Part shown: piece by piece, positions 7,577 to 16,376 of the stretch
Layout: each line of letters begins with the position of its first letter
Position numbering within the stretch: the first letter of the stretch is position 1
Source of the DNA: Myxococcaceae bacterium JPH2
GTDB taxonomy: Bacteria; Myxococcota; Myxococcia; Myxococcales; Myxococcaceae
Assembly (NCBI GenBank): GCA_016458225.1
Contig: JAEMGR010000003.1
Span: 806,001-870,000 of the forward strand
Direction: 5' to 3'
Length of the DNA stretch: 64,000 nt
Made by a program: the position numbers and the translations under genes
Notes under the pieces: model-generated
Told to the model about the DNA's origin: nothing
The model's database searches: none
Seen by the model: only the letters and a program-made list of their open reading frames with translations

Positions 7577-9844
7577 TCAGTGCGGCGCGGGCAGCTCCGC
7601 GTCCACGCCCGCGCGCGGCAGCGGCAGCTCCACGATGAAGGTGGCACCCTCTCCCAACGTGCTCTCCACGCGGACGGTGCCGCCGTGCGCCTCCACGAGC
7701 TGGCGCACGATGTAGAGCCCCAGCCCGAAGCCGGTGTTCCTCCCGGCGGACGGCTCACGCTCGAACCGCTCGAAGATGCGCCGCTGCGCGTCCTCGGCGA
7801 TGCCCAGGCCGTGGTCCTTCACCGACAGCCGCGCCCAGGCGCCGCCCGCGCGCTCCACGCTCAGCAGGATGGGCTTGCCCCGCCCGAACTTCAGCGCGTT
7901 GGACAGCAGGTTCGTCACCAGGCGGTCCAGGCGCGGACGATCCCACCGCCCCACCAGCCCCAGCTCCGCGGACAGCTCCAGCCGGGACCCCGCCTCCGCC
8001 GCCTGCGCCGAGAAGCGCTCCATGCACTCGTGCGCCACGTCCGCCAGGTCCACCGGCGCCACATCCAGCACCAGCTTCCCCGAGGACAGTCGCGACAGGT
8101 CCAGCAGGTTGTGCAGCAGCTGCCCCAGCCGCTGCGCCTGCTTCAGCGCCGCCGCCAGCCCCACCCGCATGCGCTCCGGTGACTCCTGTGCGTCCACCCG
8201 CTGGAGCCTCCTGAGCAGCAATTGCAGCGCGTGCAAGGGATTGCCCAGGTCATGCGCCGTCACCCCAATCAGCTCCAGCGCTTGCTGGGCCTCGCGCAGG
8301 AGGCGCGCGTTGTCGAGCGCGAGCGCGGCCCGCCCCGCCAGCTCCTCCACCAGCACCTGATCCTCCGGGGTGAACCGGCGGCCGGCGGGCTCCGACAGCA
8401 ACACGAAGACGCCCCGGGTGCGCTCCTCCACCCGCAGCGGCACCGCCAGATAGGAGCCGATGCCCGCCGCGCACAGCAGCGATCGGTGCTCGGGGGACTC
8501 CGCGCTCCGGTCCAGGGTCTCGGGGGGCACCTCGGGCACCAGCTCCGAGCGTCCCGAGCGCAGGACCCGCCAGACGCCGTGGGCCGCATCCTCGCGCGAG
8601 GGGTAGCGCCGGGCCGCCTCCCACAGCGCCTCTTGGCTCTCGGGCCGCGCATGCGCCACCGCGCGCGGGACGAGCTGCCCCGAGGGCGTCAGCAGGAACA
8701 GGATGCAGCCCTCCGCCACCTCGGGGACCATCATCCGCGTCAGCTCCGCCACCATCAGGTCCGGGTCCGTCGCCTGCTGGAACACCTTCCCCGCCACCGC
8801 GAGCAGCCGCTGCATGCGCTCCGCTCGGCGGCGCTCGGTGATGTCGCGCACCAGGAGGGCGAAGCCCTGCATCCGCCCTTCCTCGTCGCGCAGCGCCACC
8901 AGGACGACCTCGCCCCAGAAGAGCGTTCCATCCTTGCGCAGCCGGGCCGCCTCGCCGCGCAGCCGCCCGTCTCGCTCGGCGCGCTCCAGGTCCCGCTCCG
9001 GCCGCCCCTCCGCCACGGCCTTCTGGGGATAGAACATCGCCACGGGCCGGCCGAGCACCTCCTCCTCCCGCCAGCCGGTGATGCGCGCGGCGCCGGGGTT
9101 CCAGCTCGCCACCCGGCCCTGGGCATCCAGCAAGCAGATGGCGTAGTCGCGCACGCTCTCCACCAGGAGCTGGAAGCGCCGGGCGGTGGACGCCGCCTCG
9201 CGCCGCAAGGGCGCCAGCCGCCGCATGAGCACCCAGGCCAGCATCGCCGCCGCCGCCGTGCCCAGCACCGCCGCCACCAGCATGAGCGCCAGGGCCTGCC
9301 GGTCCGCTTCCATCGCATCCCGGATGCCGCGCGACAGCCGCTCGCTCGCGTGCGTCGTCAGCCGCTGGAGTGCCTGCTCCGTGCGCTCCCGCGCGCGCCC
9401 CACCCGCTCGTGGAACAGCGCATCCAGTTGATCGCGGCTGGCCCCCGCGTCGTTGGCCGCCCCCAGCGCCTGGGCCGCGTCCTCGTGCTCCTGCTCGGCC
9501 CGCACCGCCGAGCTGAGCAGCGTGGCGGCCGGCTCATCCGCCAGGCGCGGACGAAGACGCTCCTGGAGCACCTGGAAGCGCTGGCGCGCGATGGTCATGT
9601 CCCGCTGGAACTGCGCGTCCCCGGACAGCGCGAGCCCCCGCCCGCTGGCCACCTTCTCGCTGAAGGCGCGGTGCAGCCGCTCCACCTCCAGCACGTCGTT
9701 GGACAGGTCCAGGATGCGCGCCTTGTGGCTGGCCCGCACCGTCAGCAGCGCGCCCACGGCCGCGCCCGCCAACACGAGCGCCACGACGAGCGAGGCCACG
9801 AAGCCCGCCCCCATGCGCTGCGCGAAGGCCCATGGACGCGACAC
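7577..9844 (-). CDS. Membrane hybrid-input sensor histidine kinase (CHASE3-like, PAS, GAF)
   Basis: A 755-residue kinase. TM1 (about 13-33) and TM2 (about 187-208) bracket a helical extracytoplasmic segment resembling a CHASE3/four-helix sensor. A PAS domain with PAC (about 228-345), then a GAF domain (about 350-500), precede the kinase core. The H-box is GVTAHDLGNPLHAL, where His is the phosphorylation site. The ATPase has the N box LVTNLLSNALKFG, the G1 box KDHGLGIAE, FERFER and G2 GFGLGLYIVRQLVEAHGG. No receiver domain and no response-regulator gene is adjacent, so it is an orphan kinase as far as this window shows. The signal is unknown. Confidence 0.9.
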   Translation of the reverse strand: MSRPWAFAQRMGAGFVASLVVALVLAGAAVGALLTVRASHKARILDLSNDVLEVERLHRAFSEKVASGRGLALSGDAQFQRDMTIARQRFQVLQERLRPRLADEPAATLLSSAVRAEQEHEDAAQALGAANDAGASRDQLDALFHERVGRARERTEQALQRLTTHASERLSRGIRDAMEADRQALALMLVAAVLGTAAAAMLAWVLMRRLAPLRREAASTARRFQLLVESVRDYAICLLDAQGRVASWNPGAARITGWREEEVLGRPVAMFYPQKAVAEGRPERDLERAERDGRLRGEAARLRKDGTLFWGEVVLVALRDEEGRMQGFALLVRDITERRRAERMQRLLAVAGKVFQQATDPDLMVAELTRMMVPEVAEGCILFLLTPSGQLVPRAVAHARPESQEALWEAARRYPSREDAAHGVWRVLRSGRSELVPEVPPETLDRSAESPEHRSLLCAAGIGSYLAVPLRVEERTRGVFVLLSEPAGRRFTPEDQVLVEELAGRAALALDNARLLREAQQALELIGVTAHDLGNPLHALQLLLRRLQRVDAQESPERMRVGLAAALKQAQRLGQLLHNLLDLSRLSSGKLVLDVAPVDLADVAHECMERFSAQAAEAGSRLELSAELGLVGRWDRPRLDRLVTNLLSNALKFGRGKPILLSVERAGGAWARLSVKDHGLGIAEDAQRRIFERFEREPSAGRNTGFGLGLYIVRQLVEAHGGTVRVESTLGEGATFIVELPLPRAGVDAELPAPH

Positions 9845-9969
9845 ACCGTCCCTCCGGGCCTCTCGTCGGGACGCACGAGGCCCGGGGCCAAGGTGAGGCG
9901 CCCGCGGTGGCCCGCCCAGGCGTGCCGACGGGCCTTATCGATGTCGGGAAGTGGGCGACGCCGCCCCGC

Positions 9970-10476
9970 TCAGGGCTGGCCGCCCGCCGAGGACTCCGAC
10001 TCGGGCTGGGGCGCCGAGCCCGCTCCGCCCGCGGCCGGAAGGAACGTGCCGGTCTTCGGATCCACGTTCCAGGCGGAGTACTTGTGCTGCTTCACGTCCC
10101 GCAGCACGCCGCCCGAGTAGCAGACCGAGTAAATGACGAAGGTGGGGTCCCTGAGCGTGGGCTGTCCGTAGCGGTAGCAGTCCGCGCCATCCACCTTGTC
10201 CAGGGTGATGGGATGTCCGAGCACCGCCACCACCTCGCCCTGCGACATGCCCGGCGACACCGTCCGGATGCCATGGGGCGTGAGGACCCGGAAGTTGCGC
10301 TCGGCCTGCCGGGAGAGCGCCCAGCCGCCCAGCCCCAGCACGACCACCGCGCCCACCACCACGGCGCGCCGCTTGGAGCTCGGCTTGCGCTCATGGAAGG
10401 CCGTGAAGAGGCCATGGGGGGCAGTGGGGCCCGGAGTACCCGCCGCTGCACCATTCGAGGAGATGTCTTGTCCCAT
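9970..10476 (-). CDS. Small membrane-anchored protein with SmpA/BamE-like segment
   Basis: A 168-residue product. The ATG at 10476 directly follows a GTG and has AGGGAA upstream. One N-terminal membrane segment (about 38-54, AVVVGAVVVLGLGGWAL) is preceded by basic residues, giving a probable N-in topology. The periplasmic part contains IRTVSPGMSQGEVVAVLGHPITLDKVDGADCYRYG, which resembles the M-T/S-x-x-x-V-x-x-x-x-G-x-P motif of the SmpA/OmlA/BamE fold, followed by strands and a Ser/Pro tail. Only this portion of the long minus-strand frame (which continues across ppk) is real. Divergent from ppk across 198 bp. Function unknown. Confidence 0.65.
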   Translation of the reverse strand: MGQDISSNGAAAGTPGPTAPHGLFTAFHERKPSSKRRAVVVGAVVVLGLGGWALSRQAERNFRVLTPHGIRTVSPGMSQGEVVAVLGHPITLDKVDGADCYRYGQPTLRDPTFVIYSVCYSGGVLRDVKQHKYSAWNVDPKTGTFLPAAGGAGSAPQPESESSAGGQP

Positions 10477-10674
10477 CACGTTCCCTGAAATGCCGTCCCG
10501 CCATTTTGGATGCAAGCAAGACGCGGTCAGAACCTCGCCAGGAGTCGCGGCTGTTCCCTGGTGCACCAAAGAATGGCGGAGTGTCCGCTCCCTGGGTGAG
10601 CGCGCGAGTTTACAATGGCCTTCTGACCGGGCTGGTACACCGTCTTCGTGAGCGTCTCCACGAGGAGCTATTTC

Positions 10675-12837
10675 ATGTCGAAGCGCGGCACGGGCCGTGG
10701 CGGCACCCACAAGCCGGCGGAGCGGGACGTGCTGCCCGCCGGGGTCGAGGTCACGGACAGCGAGCTGTTCTTCAACCGAGAGCTCTCCTGGCTGGCCTTC
10801 AACGACCGGGTCCTCCAGCTGGCCGAGTCCGCGGACGAGCCCCTGCTGGAGCGGCTGAAGTTCATCTCCATCTACGCGCGGAACCTGGACGAGTTCTTCA
10901 TGATTCGGGTGGCGCGGCTGCACGAGCAGGCGCGCGGCGGCGTGGCGCGGCTGGTGCCGGACGGGGCCTCCCCGGGCACCACGCTGGACAAGCTGCACGA
11001 GGGCATCTTCGAGCAGAGCAAGCGCCACGCGGACTGCTTCGAGCAGGTGCTGCGCCCGGCCCTGGCGGAGAAGGGCCTGCGCATCCTCCCCGTGAAGGAG
11101 CTGGACGCCGAGCAGCGCGCGCAAGTGGACCAGCGCTTCCGCGAGCAGATCTTCCCGGTGCTCACCCCGCTGGCCATCGGGCTGGGGCGGCACTTCCCGT
11201 ACATCTCCAACCTGTCGCTCAGCCTCGCGGTGCTGCTGCGCGACCCGGTGGCGGAGGAGGAGAGCGTCGCGCGGGTGAAGGTGCCCAAGGAGCTGCTGCC
11301 GCGCTTCGTGCCGCTCAAGGGCAACATCTTCGTGCCGCTCGAGGACATCATCGCGCACCACCTCAAGGACCTGTTCCCGGGGATGGAGGTGCTGGGCTGG
11401 AGCCTGTTCCGCGTCACGCGCGACGCGGACTTCACCGTGTCCGAGGACGCGGAGGACCTGCTCAAGGCCGTGGAGACGGAGCTGCGCCAGCGCCGCTTCG
11501 GGGACGTCATCCGCCTGGAGGTGCAGGCGGGGATGCAGCCCAAGCTGCTGGAGCCGCTGGTGGAGGCGCTCGCGCTGGAGCCACGGCAGGTCTACGAGGA
11601 GCGCGGCCTGTTGGACCTGGCGGACGTGATGTCCATCGTGGGCACGCCGGGGTTCCCGGAGCTGCGCGACTCGCCGTGGACGCCGGTCACCCAGGCGCGG
11701 CTGCGTCCGGACAGCGAGTCCCCGGATGGCGGCGGCACGGTGATGGCGGCCATGCGGCGCGGGGACCTGCTGGTGCACCACCCCTACGAGTCCTTCGCCA
11801 CGTCGGTGGAGCGCTTCGTGGCGGAGGCCGTGGAGGACCCGGACGTCCTGGCGCTGAAGCAGACGGTGTACCGCACGTCCGACAGCTCGCCCCTGGTGCC
11901 CGCGCTGATCCGCGCGACGGAGAATGGCAAACAGGCGGTGTGCATGGTGGAGCTGAAGGCGCGCTTCGACGAGCGCACCAACATCCGCTGGGCCAACGCG
12001 CTGGAAGAGGCGGGGGTGCACGTCGTCTACGGAATCCCGAGCCTCAAGACACACGCGAAGGCCATCCTCATCGTCCGGCGCGAGGGCGAGCGGGTGCGGC
12101 ACTACGTGCACATCGGCACGGGCAACTACAACCCGAAGACGGCGCGCCTCTACACGGACCTGGGGTTGTTCACCACGGATCCGGACATCGGGGCGGACGT
12201 GGCGGATGTCTTCAATTTCCTGACGGGCTTCGGGCGGCCCAAGTCCTTCCGCAAGCTCCTGGTGGCGCCGCTGACGATGCGGGAGGGATTGCTGGAGGAG
12301 ATTCGCCGCACGGTGGCGGCGCACACGCCGGAGCGACCCTCGCGCATCGTGATGAAGATGAACGCGATGGTGGACCCGGGCATCATCCGCGCGCTGTACG
12401 ACGCCTCGCGGGTGGGGGTGCGGGTGGACCTGAACGTGCGAGGCATCTGCTGCCTGCGTCCGGGGGTGCCCGGGGTGTCGGAGAACATCCGCGTGGTGTC
12501 GGACCTGGGGCGGTTCCTGGAGCACTCGCGCATCTACCTGTTCGAGCGGGGCACGGAGGTGCGGTGCCTCATCGGCTCGGCGGACCTGATGCCGCGCAAC
12601 CTGGACCACCGGGTGGAAATCCTGGCGCCCATCGAGGACCCGGCGCTCCTGGCGCAGGTGAAGGACCTGGTGGACCGCTGCCTGGTGGACAACACGCACG
12701 CGTGGGAGCTCGCGCCCACAGGTCAATGGAAGCGCCGCACGCCGCCACCGGGCGGAGAGCGCCGCTGGGCCCAGGGCGAGCTGATGGAGCGCGCCACGCG
12801 GATGGTGCAGGTGCAGAGCGGCAGACCCCTGCCGTAG
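10675..12837 (+). CDS. ppk: Polyphosphate kinase 1
   Basis: A 720-residue PPK1, which reversibly polymerises the ATP gamma-phosphate into inorganic polyphosphate. The N domain opens with FFNRELSWLAFNDRVLQLA, the family signature. The two catalytic C domains contain IPSLKTHAKAILIVRR, with the autophosphorylated His in KTHAK, and HYVHIGTGNYNPKTARLY, the second active-site His region. The ATG at 10675 is chosen because GAGGAG lies 7 bases upstream; the GTG at 10648 lacks a site. No exopolyphosphatase (ppx) or phoU is adjacent. It ends 3 bp from the convergent gene fragment at 12841. Confidence 0.96.
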   Translation: MSKRGTGRGGTHKPAERDVLPAGVEVTDSELFFNRELSWLAFNDRVLQLAESADEPLLERLKFISIYARNLDEFFMIRVARLHEQARGGVARLVPDGASPGTTLDKLHEGIFEQSKRHADCFEQVLRPALAEKGLRILPVKELDAEQRAQVDQRFREQIFPVLTPLAIGLGRHFPYISNLSLSLAVLLRDPVAEEESVARVKVPKELLPRFVPLKGNIFVPLEDIIAHHLKDLFPGMEVLGWSLFRVTRDADFTVSEDAEDLLKAVETELRQRRFGDVIRLEVQAGMQPKLLEPLVEALALEPRQVYEERGLLDLADVMSIVGTPGFPELRDSPWTPVTQARLRPDSESPDGGGTVMAAMRRGDLLVHHPYESFATSVERFVAEAVEDPDVLALKQTVYRTSDSSPLVPALIRATENGKQAVCMVELKARFDERTNIRWANALEEAGVHVVYGIPSLKTHAKAILIVRREGERVRHYVHIGTGNYNPKTARLYTDLGLFTTDPDIGADVADVFNFLTGFGRPKSFRKLLVAPLTMREGLLEEIRRTVAAHTPERPSRIVMKMNAMVDPGIIRALYDASRVGVRVDLNVRGICCLRPGVPGVSENIRVVSDLGRFLEHSRIYLFERGTEVRCLIGSADLMPRNLDHRVEILAPIEDPALLAQVKDLVDRCLVDNTHAWELAPTGQWKRRTPPPGGERRWAQGELMERATRMVQVQSGRPLP

Positions 12838-12840
12838 CCC

Positions 12841-13292
12841 TTAAGGCAACCGACTCCGGAGCCGAAGCCAGTCATTCAGCTCCGGATGCCGCAGCGCCAC
12901 TCCGGACTCGGAGATAAACGACAAGGTATTGAGCGCGTTCTTGATGCGGCGCAGCGTCAGCAGGGTCTCCACGGGGAGGGAAGGCCAGTTTGGGACCGCC
13001 ACGAGCCGCCTCGCCTCCTCAAGGAAAATCGTGGCGAGGCTATGGAACCACTGGACGATGAAGTCCGGGTCCAACACCGCGTCGCCCGCCTGAGCGCCAA
13101 GTTCGCGAATCATCCAGAGCGCAGACTCATCGCCGAGAGCTGGATGGAATGAAGGTCTCCGCCGGGCGGATGCTGGGCGAGCGTCTCATAGACAAGCAGG
13201 GCAACCTGCGCCCAAGGCAAGCTCCGCTCATCACGAGCCCGAGCCGCGGCAGTGAACGCGAATCCATCCCAGTTGAAGTCCTCGTCATCCAC
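12841..13292 (-). pseudogene. Probable frameshifted hypothetical gene
   Basis: Two minus-strand pieces read as one protein if one base is corrected. The 5' piece starts at a GTG at 13292 with AAGGTGG upstream and reads VDDEDFNWDGFAFTAAARA then DERSLPWAQVALLVYETLAQ; it stops at 13110. The 3' piece, in another frame, reads FHPALGDESALWMIRELGAQ then AGDAVLDPDFIVQWFHSLAT and ends at 12841. Its apparent Met (13113) forms an ATGA overlap with the first stop, so two coupled genes are the alternative. The natural reading of the 3' frame upstream of that Met favours a frameshift near 13125-13175. The joined product would be about 150 residues, function unknown. A sequencing error cannot be excluded. 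Confidence 0.45.
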
Positions 13293-13732
13293 GGGCGCGC
13301 CCACCTTACTGGGCCGAGCACACGGCCCAACACCGAGCCTGTCCGGAGCATCTGTCAGCTCGAGCTGATCGGTGCCCTCGACGCAATGATGACCCTGAGA
13401 CACTGGGAGAACGGAACCTGGGCGCTGGATCCGGAGTAGCCGAGGGTCCCCAATCCATACCCACCCGGGACTCCGGTCTGCCTCCCCGAGGGCGGGGACT
13501 ACATGGCCTGGGCGAACAGGCTTCATGGACTCAAGGACAGGGTGAGGCGTGACGTCTGTTCTTCAGGCCTCGCTTCCTTGCATCCCAGACGGCGAACGTG
13601 TTGCCCAGACATTCTTGAAAGCCTATCCACGCTGCCCACCCCCGGACAGTCATCCGGCGAATCGCGCGTCCCCCTCGCTTGGGTGTCCCTCGTCGGAAGT
13701 CTGGCCTTCACGCAGCCGAACGGAGCCAGTGG
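13293..13732. other. Intergenic stretch with a possible gene remnant
   Basis: A 440-bp gap before the carboxylesterase. No complete gene is supported. A plus-strand frame ending at 13439 closes with LELIGALDAMMTLRHWENGTW, which looks protein-like, while the rest of that frame lies opposite the pseudogene, so it may be the end of a decayed gene. GC content falls around 13550-13650, where the esterase promoter may lie; no clear -35/-10 pair was seen. Confidence 0.3.
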
Positions 13733-15301
13733 ATGAGCACGCGGTCGACCGTCGTCGAAACGAAGGAAGGCAAGGTTCAGGGACTCCAGGACAGAGGCAT
13801 CTCCCTCTTCAAAGGCATCCCTTACGCCAAGCCCCCCGTAGGCCCCCTGCGCTGGCGCGCCCCCGAACGCGCAACCCCCTGGACCGGCACCCGCGACACC
13901 ATCGAGTTCGGCCCCTCCTCCCTCCAATCCAGACAAGGCTGCATCGAAGGCGGCGGCGGTGACCCCGGCAAGCTCTCCGAGGACTGCCTCTACCTCAATG
14001 TCTATTCCCCCAAGCTCGGCACCAGCGCGAAGCTCCCCGTCGTCGTCTGGATTCACGGCGGCGCCTTCGTCGTCGGCGCCAGCGGCGTGCCGCCCTACCA
14101 CGGCGTGCCCCTCGCCTCGCGCGAGGTCGTGCTCGTCACCCTCAACTACCGCCTGGGACACCTGGGCTTCTTCGCCCACCCCGCGCTCGAACAAGAGAAC
14201 CCCGGCGGCCCCGCCAACTTCGGCCTGCTGGACCAGATGCTCGCCCTCGAGTGGGTGCGCGACAACATCGCCGCCTTCGGTGGTGACCCCGGCAACGTCA
14301 CCCTCATGGGCCAGTCCGCTGGCGCCAAGAGCGTCCTCGCGCTGTTCGCCTCGCCCCTCGTCCGAGGCAAGGGCCTCTTCCACAAGGGCATCTCCATGAG
14401 CGCCTACGTGCTCTCCGAGCGCCCCGTGGCCGACGCGAAGCTCAGCGGCATCGCCTTCGCGCGCCGGGCCGGCATCACCGACCCCTTCGTCACCATGGAC
14501 CAGCTCCGCAAGCTGCCCGCCGAGAACTTCTGGATGCTCCCCGCGGATACCCTCAACGCACCCAACGCCATCTACGGCGACTCGGTGCTCCCCGAGCCCA
14601 TCCGCACCACGTTCGAGTCCGGCGATCAGCTCAAGCTGCCCCTCATCCTCGGCAGCACGAACGATGACTCCAGCGTGGTGAGCGCGTTCGGCATCGACCC
14701 CGCGACCATCCTCGACCGCCTCGGCCCCATCGCCGACTCGATTCGCGAGCTGTACCCCGACGTGGAAGACGACCGCGAGATTGGCCGGCGGATGTGCCGC
14801 GACTTCGTCTTCTCCGTGTCACCCCGCCACTACGCCTCGTTCCACTCGCACCACGGCGGGCGCGCGTGGCGCTACCTGTTCGAGTACAGCGCGAAGCTGC
14901 TCGCCCCGCGCCGCATCCTCGGCGTGCCACACGGCGAGGACGTGCCCTACTTCCTGGGCACCCCCGAGCTGTGTCCTCCCACCGAGGGCTTCATCTCCGA
15001 CGAGGACCGCACCCTCACCACGAACCTCGTCGAGGCCGTGGTCCGGTTCGCCCAGCGCAGCGATCCGGGAGCGCTCGGCCGCGTCACGTGGGATGAGCAC
15101 ACCGAGGATCGCGACGTGCTGCTGCGCATCTCCAAGTCCCCCGTGCAGGTGGAGAACTTCGACCAGCCCATCCTCGACGTGGCGCAGATCCTCATCCCCA
15201 TCATCGACCAGTTCGCCAAGCCGCCACCTCCGGCCCTGCCGAAGTCCCCCACCTCTGCGACGAGCAGCAAGGCCCAGGGACGCGCGCGAGCCACCCCCTA
15301 G
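13733..15301 (+). CDS. Type-B carboxylesterase
   Basis: A 522-residue esterase of the acetylcholinesterase/para-nitrobenzyl esterase family, hydrolysing carboxylic esters. The start at 13733 gives the usual N-terminus (VVETKEGKVQGLQDRGISLF) and has GGAG about 8 bases upstream. Family marks: FKGIPYAKPPVGPLRW, the EDCLYLNV signature, the oxyanion loop WIHGGAFVVG, and the nucleophile elbow LMGQSAGAKSVL with catalytic Ser. The triad His is likely in GVPHGEDVPYFLG. No signal peptide, so cytoplasmic unless exported unconventionally. The tail (after about 490) is a Pro/Ser/Ala-rich low-complexity end. Its stop overlaps the convergent WYL regulator stop by 4 bp. Confidence 0.92.
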   Translation: MSTRSTVVETKEGKVQGLQDRGISLFKGIPYAKPPVGPLRWRAPERATPWTGTRDTIEFGPSSLQSRQGCIEGGGGDPGKLSEDCLYLNVYSPKLGTSAKLPVVVWIHGGAFVVGASGVPPYHGVPLASREVVLVTLNYRLGHLGFFAHPALEQENPGGPANFGLLDQMLALEWVRDNIAAFGGDPGNVTLMGQSAGAKSVLALFASPLVRGKGLFHKGISMSAYVLSERPVADAKLSGIAFARRAGITDPFVTMDQLRKLPAENFWMLPADTLNAPNAIYGDSVLPEPIRTTFESGDQLKLPLILGSTNDDSSVVSAFGIDPATILDRLGPIADSIRELYPDVEDDREIGRRMCRDFVFSVSPRHYASFHSHHGGRAWRYLFEYSAKLLAPRRILGVPHGEDVPYFLGTPELCPPTEGFISDEDRTLTTNLVEAVVRFAQRSDPGALGRVTWDEHTEDRDVLLRISKSPVQVENFDQPILDVAQILIPIIDQFAKPPPPALPKSPTSATSSKAQGRARATP

Positions 15302-16275
15302 GCGGAGCGCCGTCGACCGGAAGCGCCGTAGAGCGACTGGAGCGCCGCCCCCACGGCGCCCAGCCGCTGCCTCAGCGCTTCCGGCGCCAGCACCTCCACC
15401 GCCGCCCCCACCCCACAGAGCTGCGAGACCGCGATGGCCTCGCGCTCGAAGTCGAGCACCACCTGTCGCTTCCCTCGGAGCGCCGCGTCCAGCCGCGCGG
15501 CCTCCGAGGGCGGTCTCAGCGCACGCAGCGCCGCCACGCCGGCCTCCGTGCAGCGCAGGGTGACTTCATACCGGGGACGCTCGGTCGCGAACCGCGCGCA
15601 CCAGTCCTTCCAGAAGCCATTCAGGTCGAAGTCCGCCGGGCGCGTGAAGCCCTGGGGCCGCCGCCGCGCGCCCTCGATGCGCGAGCCTCGGAACACGCGC
15701 GGCCCCTTCTCCGTCCCCGCCACCAGGTACCAACGGTCCGCCTTGATGACGAGCCCGTAGGGGTCCACCGGCCGTCGGGTGCGCGCGCCCTCGAAGTCCT
15801 GGTACGTCAACGTCACGCGCTGGTCCTGCCACGCGGCATCGCGCAGCACCCCCAGGTGAGGCACCCGCTCTCGCGTCGTGAACCACCCGGATGCATCCAC
15901 GAGCAAGCGCTGCCGCGCGTGCTCCAGCGCCGGCTGCTGAAGCGAGGGCAGCGCCGCCGCCAGCTTCACCAACCCCGTGCGCAGCGGACCCGAAAGCCCC
16001 AGGTCCTCCAGCGCTCCCGGCGCGCCCACCGAGGCCAGCGCCTGAAGCTCCGGCCGCGTCAGCCCCGTGAGCTGCGTGCGCCAACCCTCCATCAGCGACA
16101 CGCCACCGCCCGCGCCTCGCGTGGTGGTCACCGGGACACCCGCCGTGGACAGCGCTTCCAGGTCGCGCAGCACCGTGCGCCCGGACACCTGAAGCTCTCG
16201 CGCCAAGGCCCCCACGGTGCTCCGGGGGCGGGCTTGCAGCCGCATCAGCAAGTGCACGAGTCGATCGGCGCGCAT
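15298..16275 (-). CDS. YafY-type transcriptional regulator (HTH plus WYL)
   Basis: A 325-residue regulator. The ATG at 16275 begins MRADRLVHLLMRLQARPRST, the standard family start. Residues 1-60 are a DeoR-like winged helix (ALARELQVSGRTVLRDLEAL is the recognition region). The middle and C-terminal parts form a WYL domain: RRPVDPYGLVIKADRWYLVA carries the W-Y-L triplet, followed by FRGSRIEGARR. WYL domains usually sense small ligands. It is divergent from an SDR gene, 101 bp away, and the shared region contains a perfect 6-bp inverted repeat, so it probably regulates that gene and itself. Confidence 0.88.
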   Translation of the reverse strand: MRADRLVHLLMRLQARPRSTVGALARELQVSGRTVLRDLEALSTAGVPVTTTRGAGGGVSLMEGWRTQLTGLTRPELQALASVGAPGALEDLGLSGPLRTGLVKLAAALPSLQQPALEHARQRLLVDASGWFTTRERVPHLGVLRDAAWQDQRVTLTYQDFEGARTRRPVDPYGLVIKADRWYLVAGTEKGPRVFRGSRIEGARRRPQGFTRPADFDLNGFWKDWCARFATERPRYEVTLRCTEAGVAALRALRPPSEAARLDAALRGKRQVVLDFEREAIAVSQLCGVGAAVEVLAPEALRQRLGAVGAALQSLYGASGRRRSA

Positions 16276-16319
16276 GGGCGGACTCCTCCGGTCAGGCCCC
16301 GAAGCCTCGCCGGGGAAAC

Positions 16320-16336
16320 ATGACAATGGATGTCAT
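16320..16336. promoter_or_regulatory. Inverted-repeat operator candidate between WYL regulator and SDR
   Basis: ATGACA (16320-16325) and TGTCAT (16331-16336) are perfect 6-base inverted arms with the 5-base spacer ATGGA, inside the 101-bp divergent region. The centre is 47 bp from the regulator start and 48 bp from the SDR start, nearly equidistant. A dimeric HTH regulator site is the simplest reading. Confidence 0.5.
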
Positions 16337-16376
16337 CTTCACTGAGCCATCTTCGCGGTGGAAAGGAAACATCACC

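Noticed and set aside
10506-12917. Plus-strand 803-codon frame and the 918-codon minus-strand frame (9970-12726) over ppk
   Set aside because: ppk is a complete, well-conserved gene in its own frame. Only the 10476-9970 end of the minus frame looks like a real protein (signal anchor plus SmpA-like segment).
13523-14383. Minus-strand 286-codon frame over the carboxylesterase start
   Set aside because: Glu/Gly/Ala-rich antisense frame opposite a complete esterase with intact catalytic motifs.
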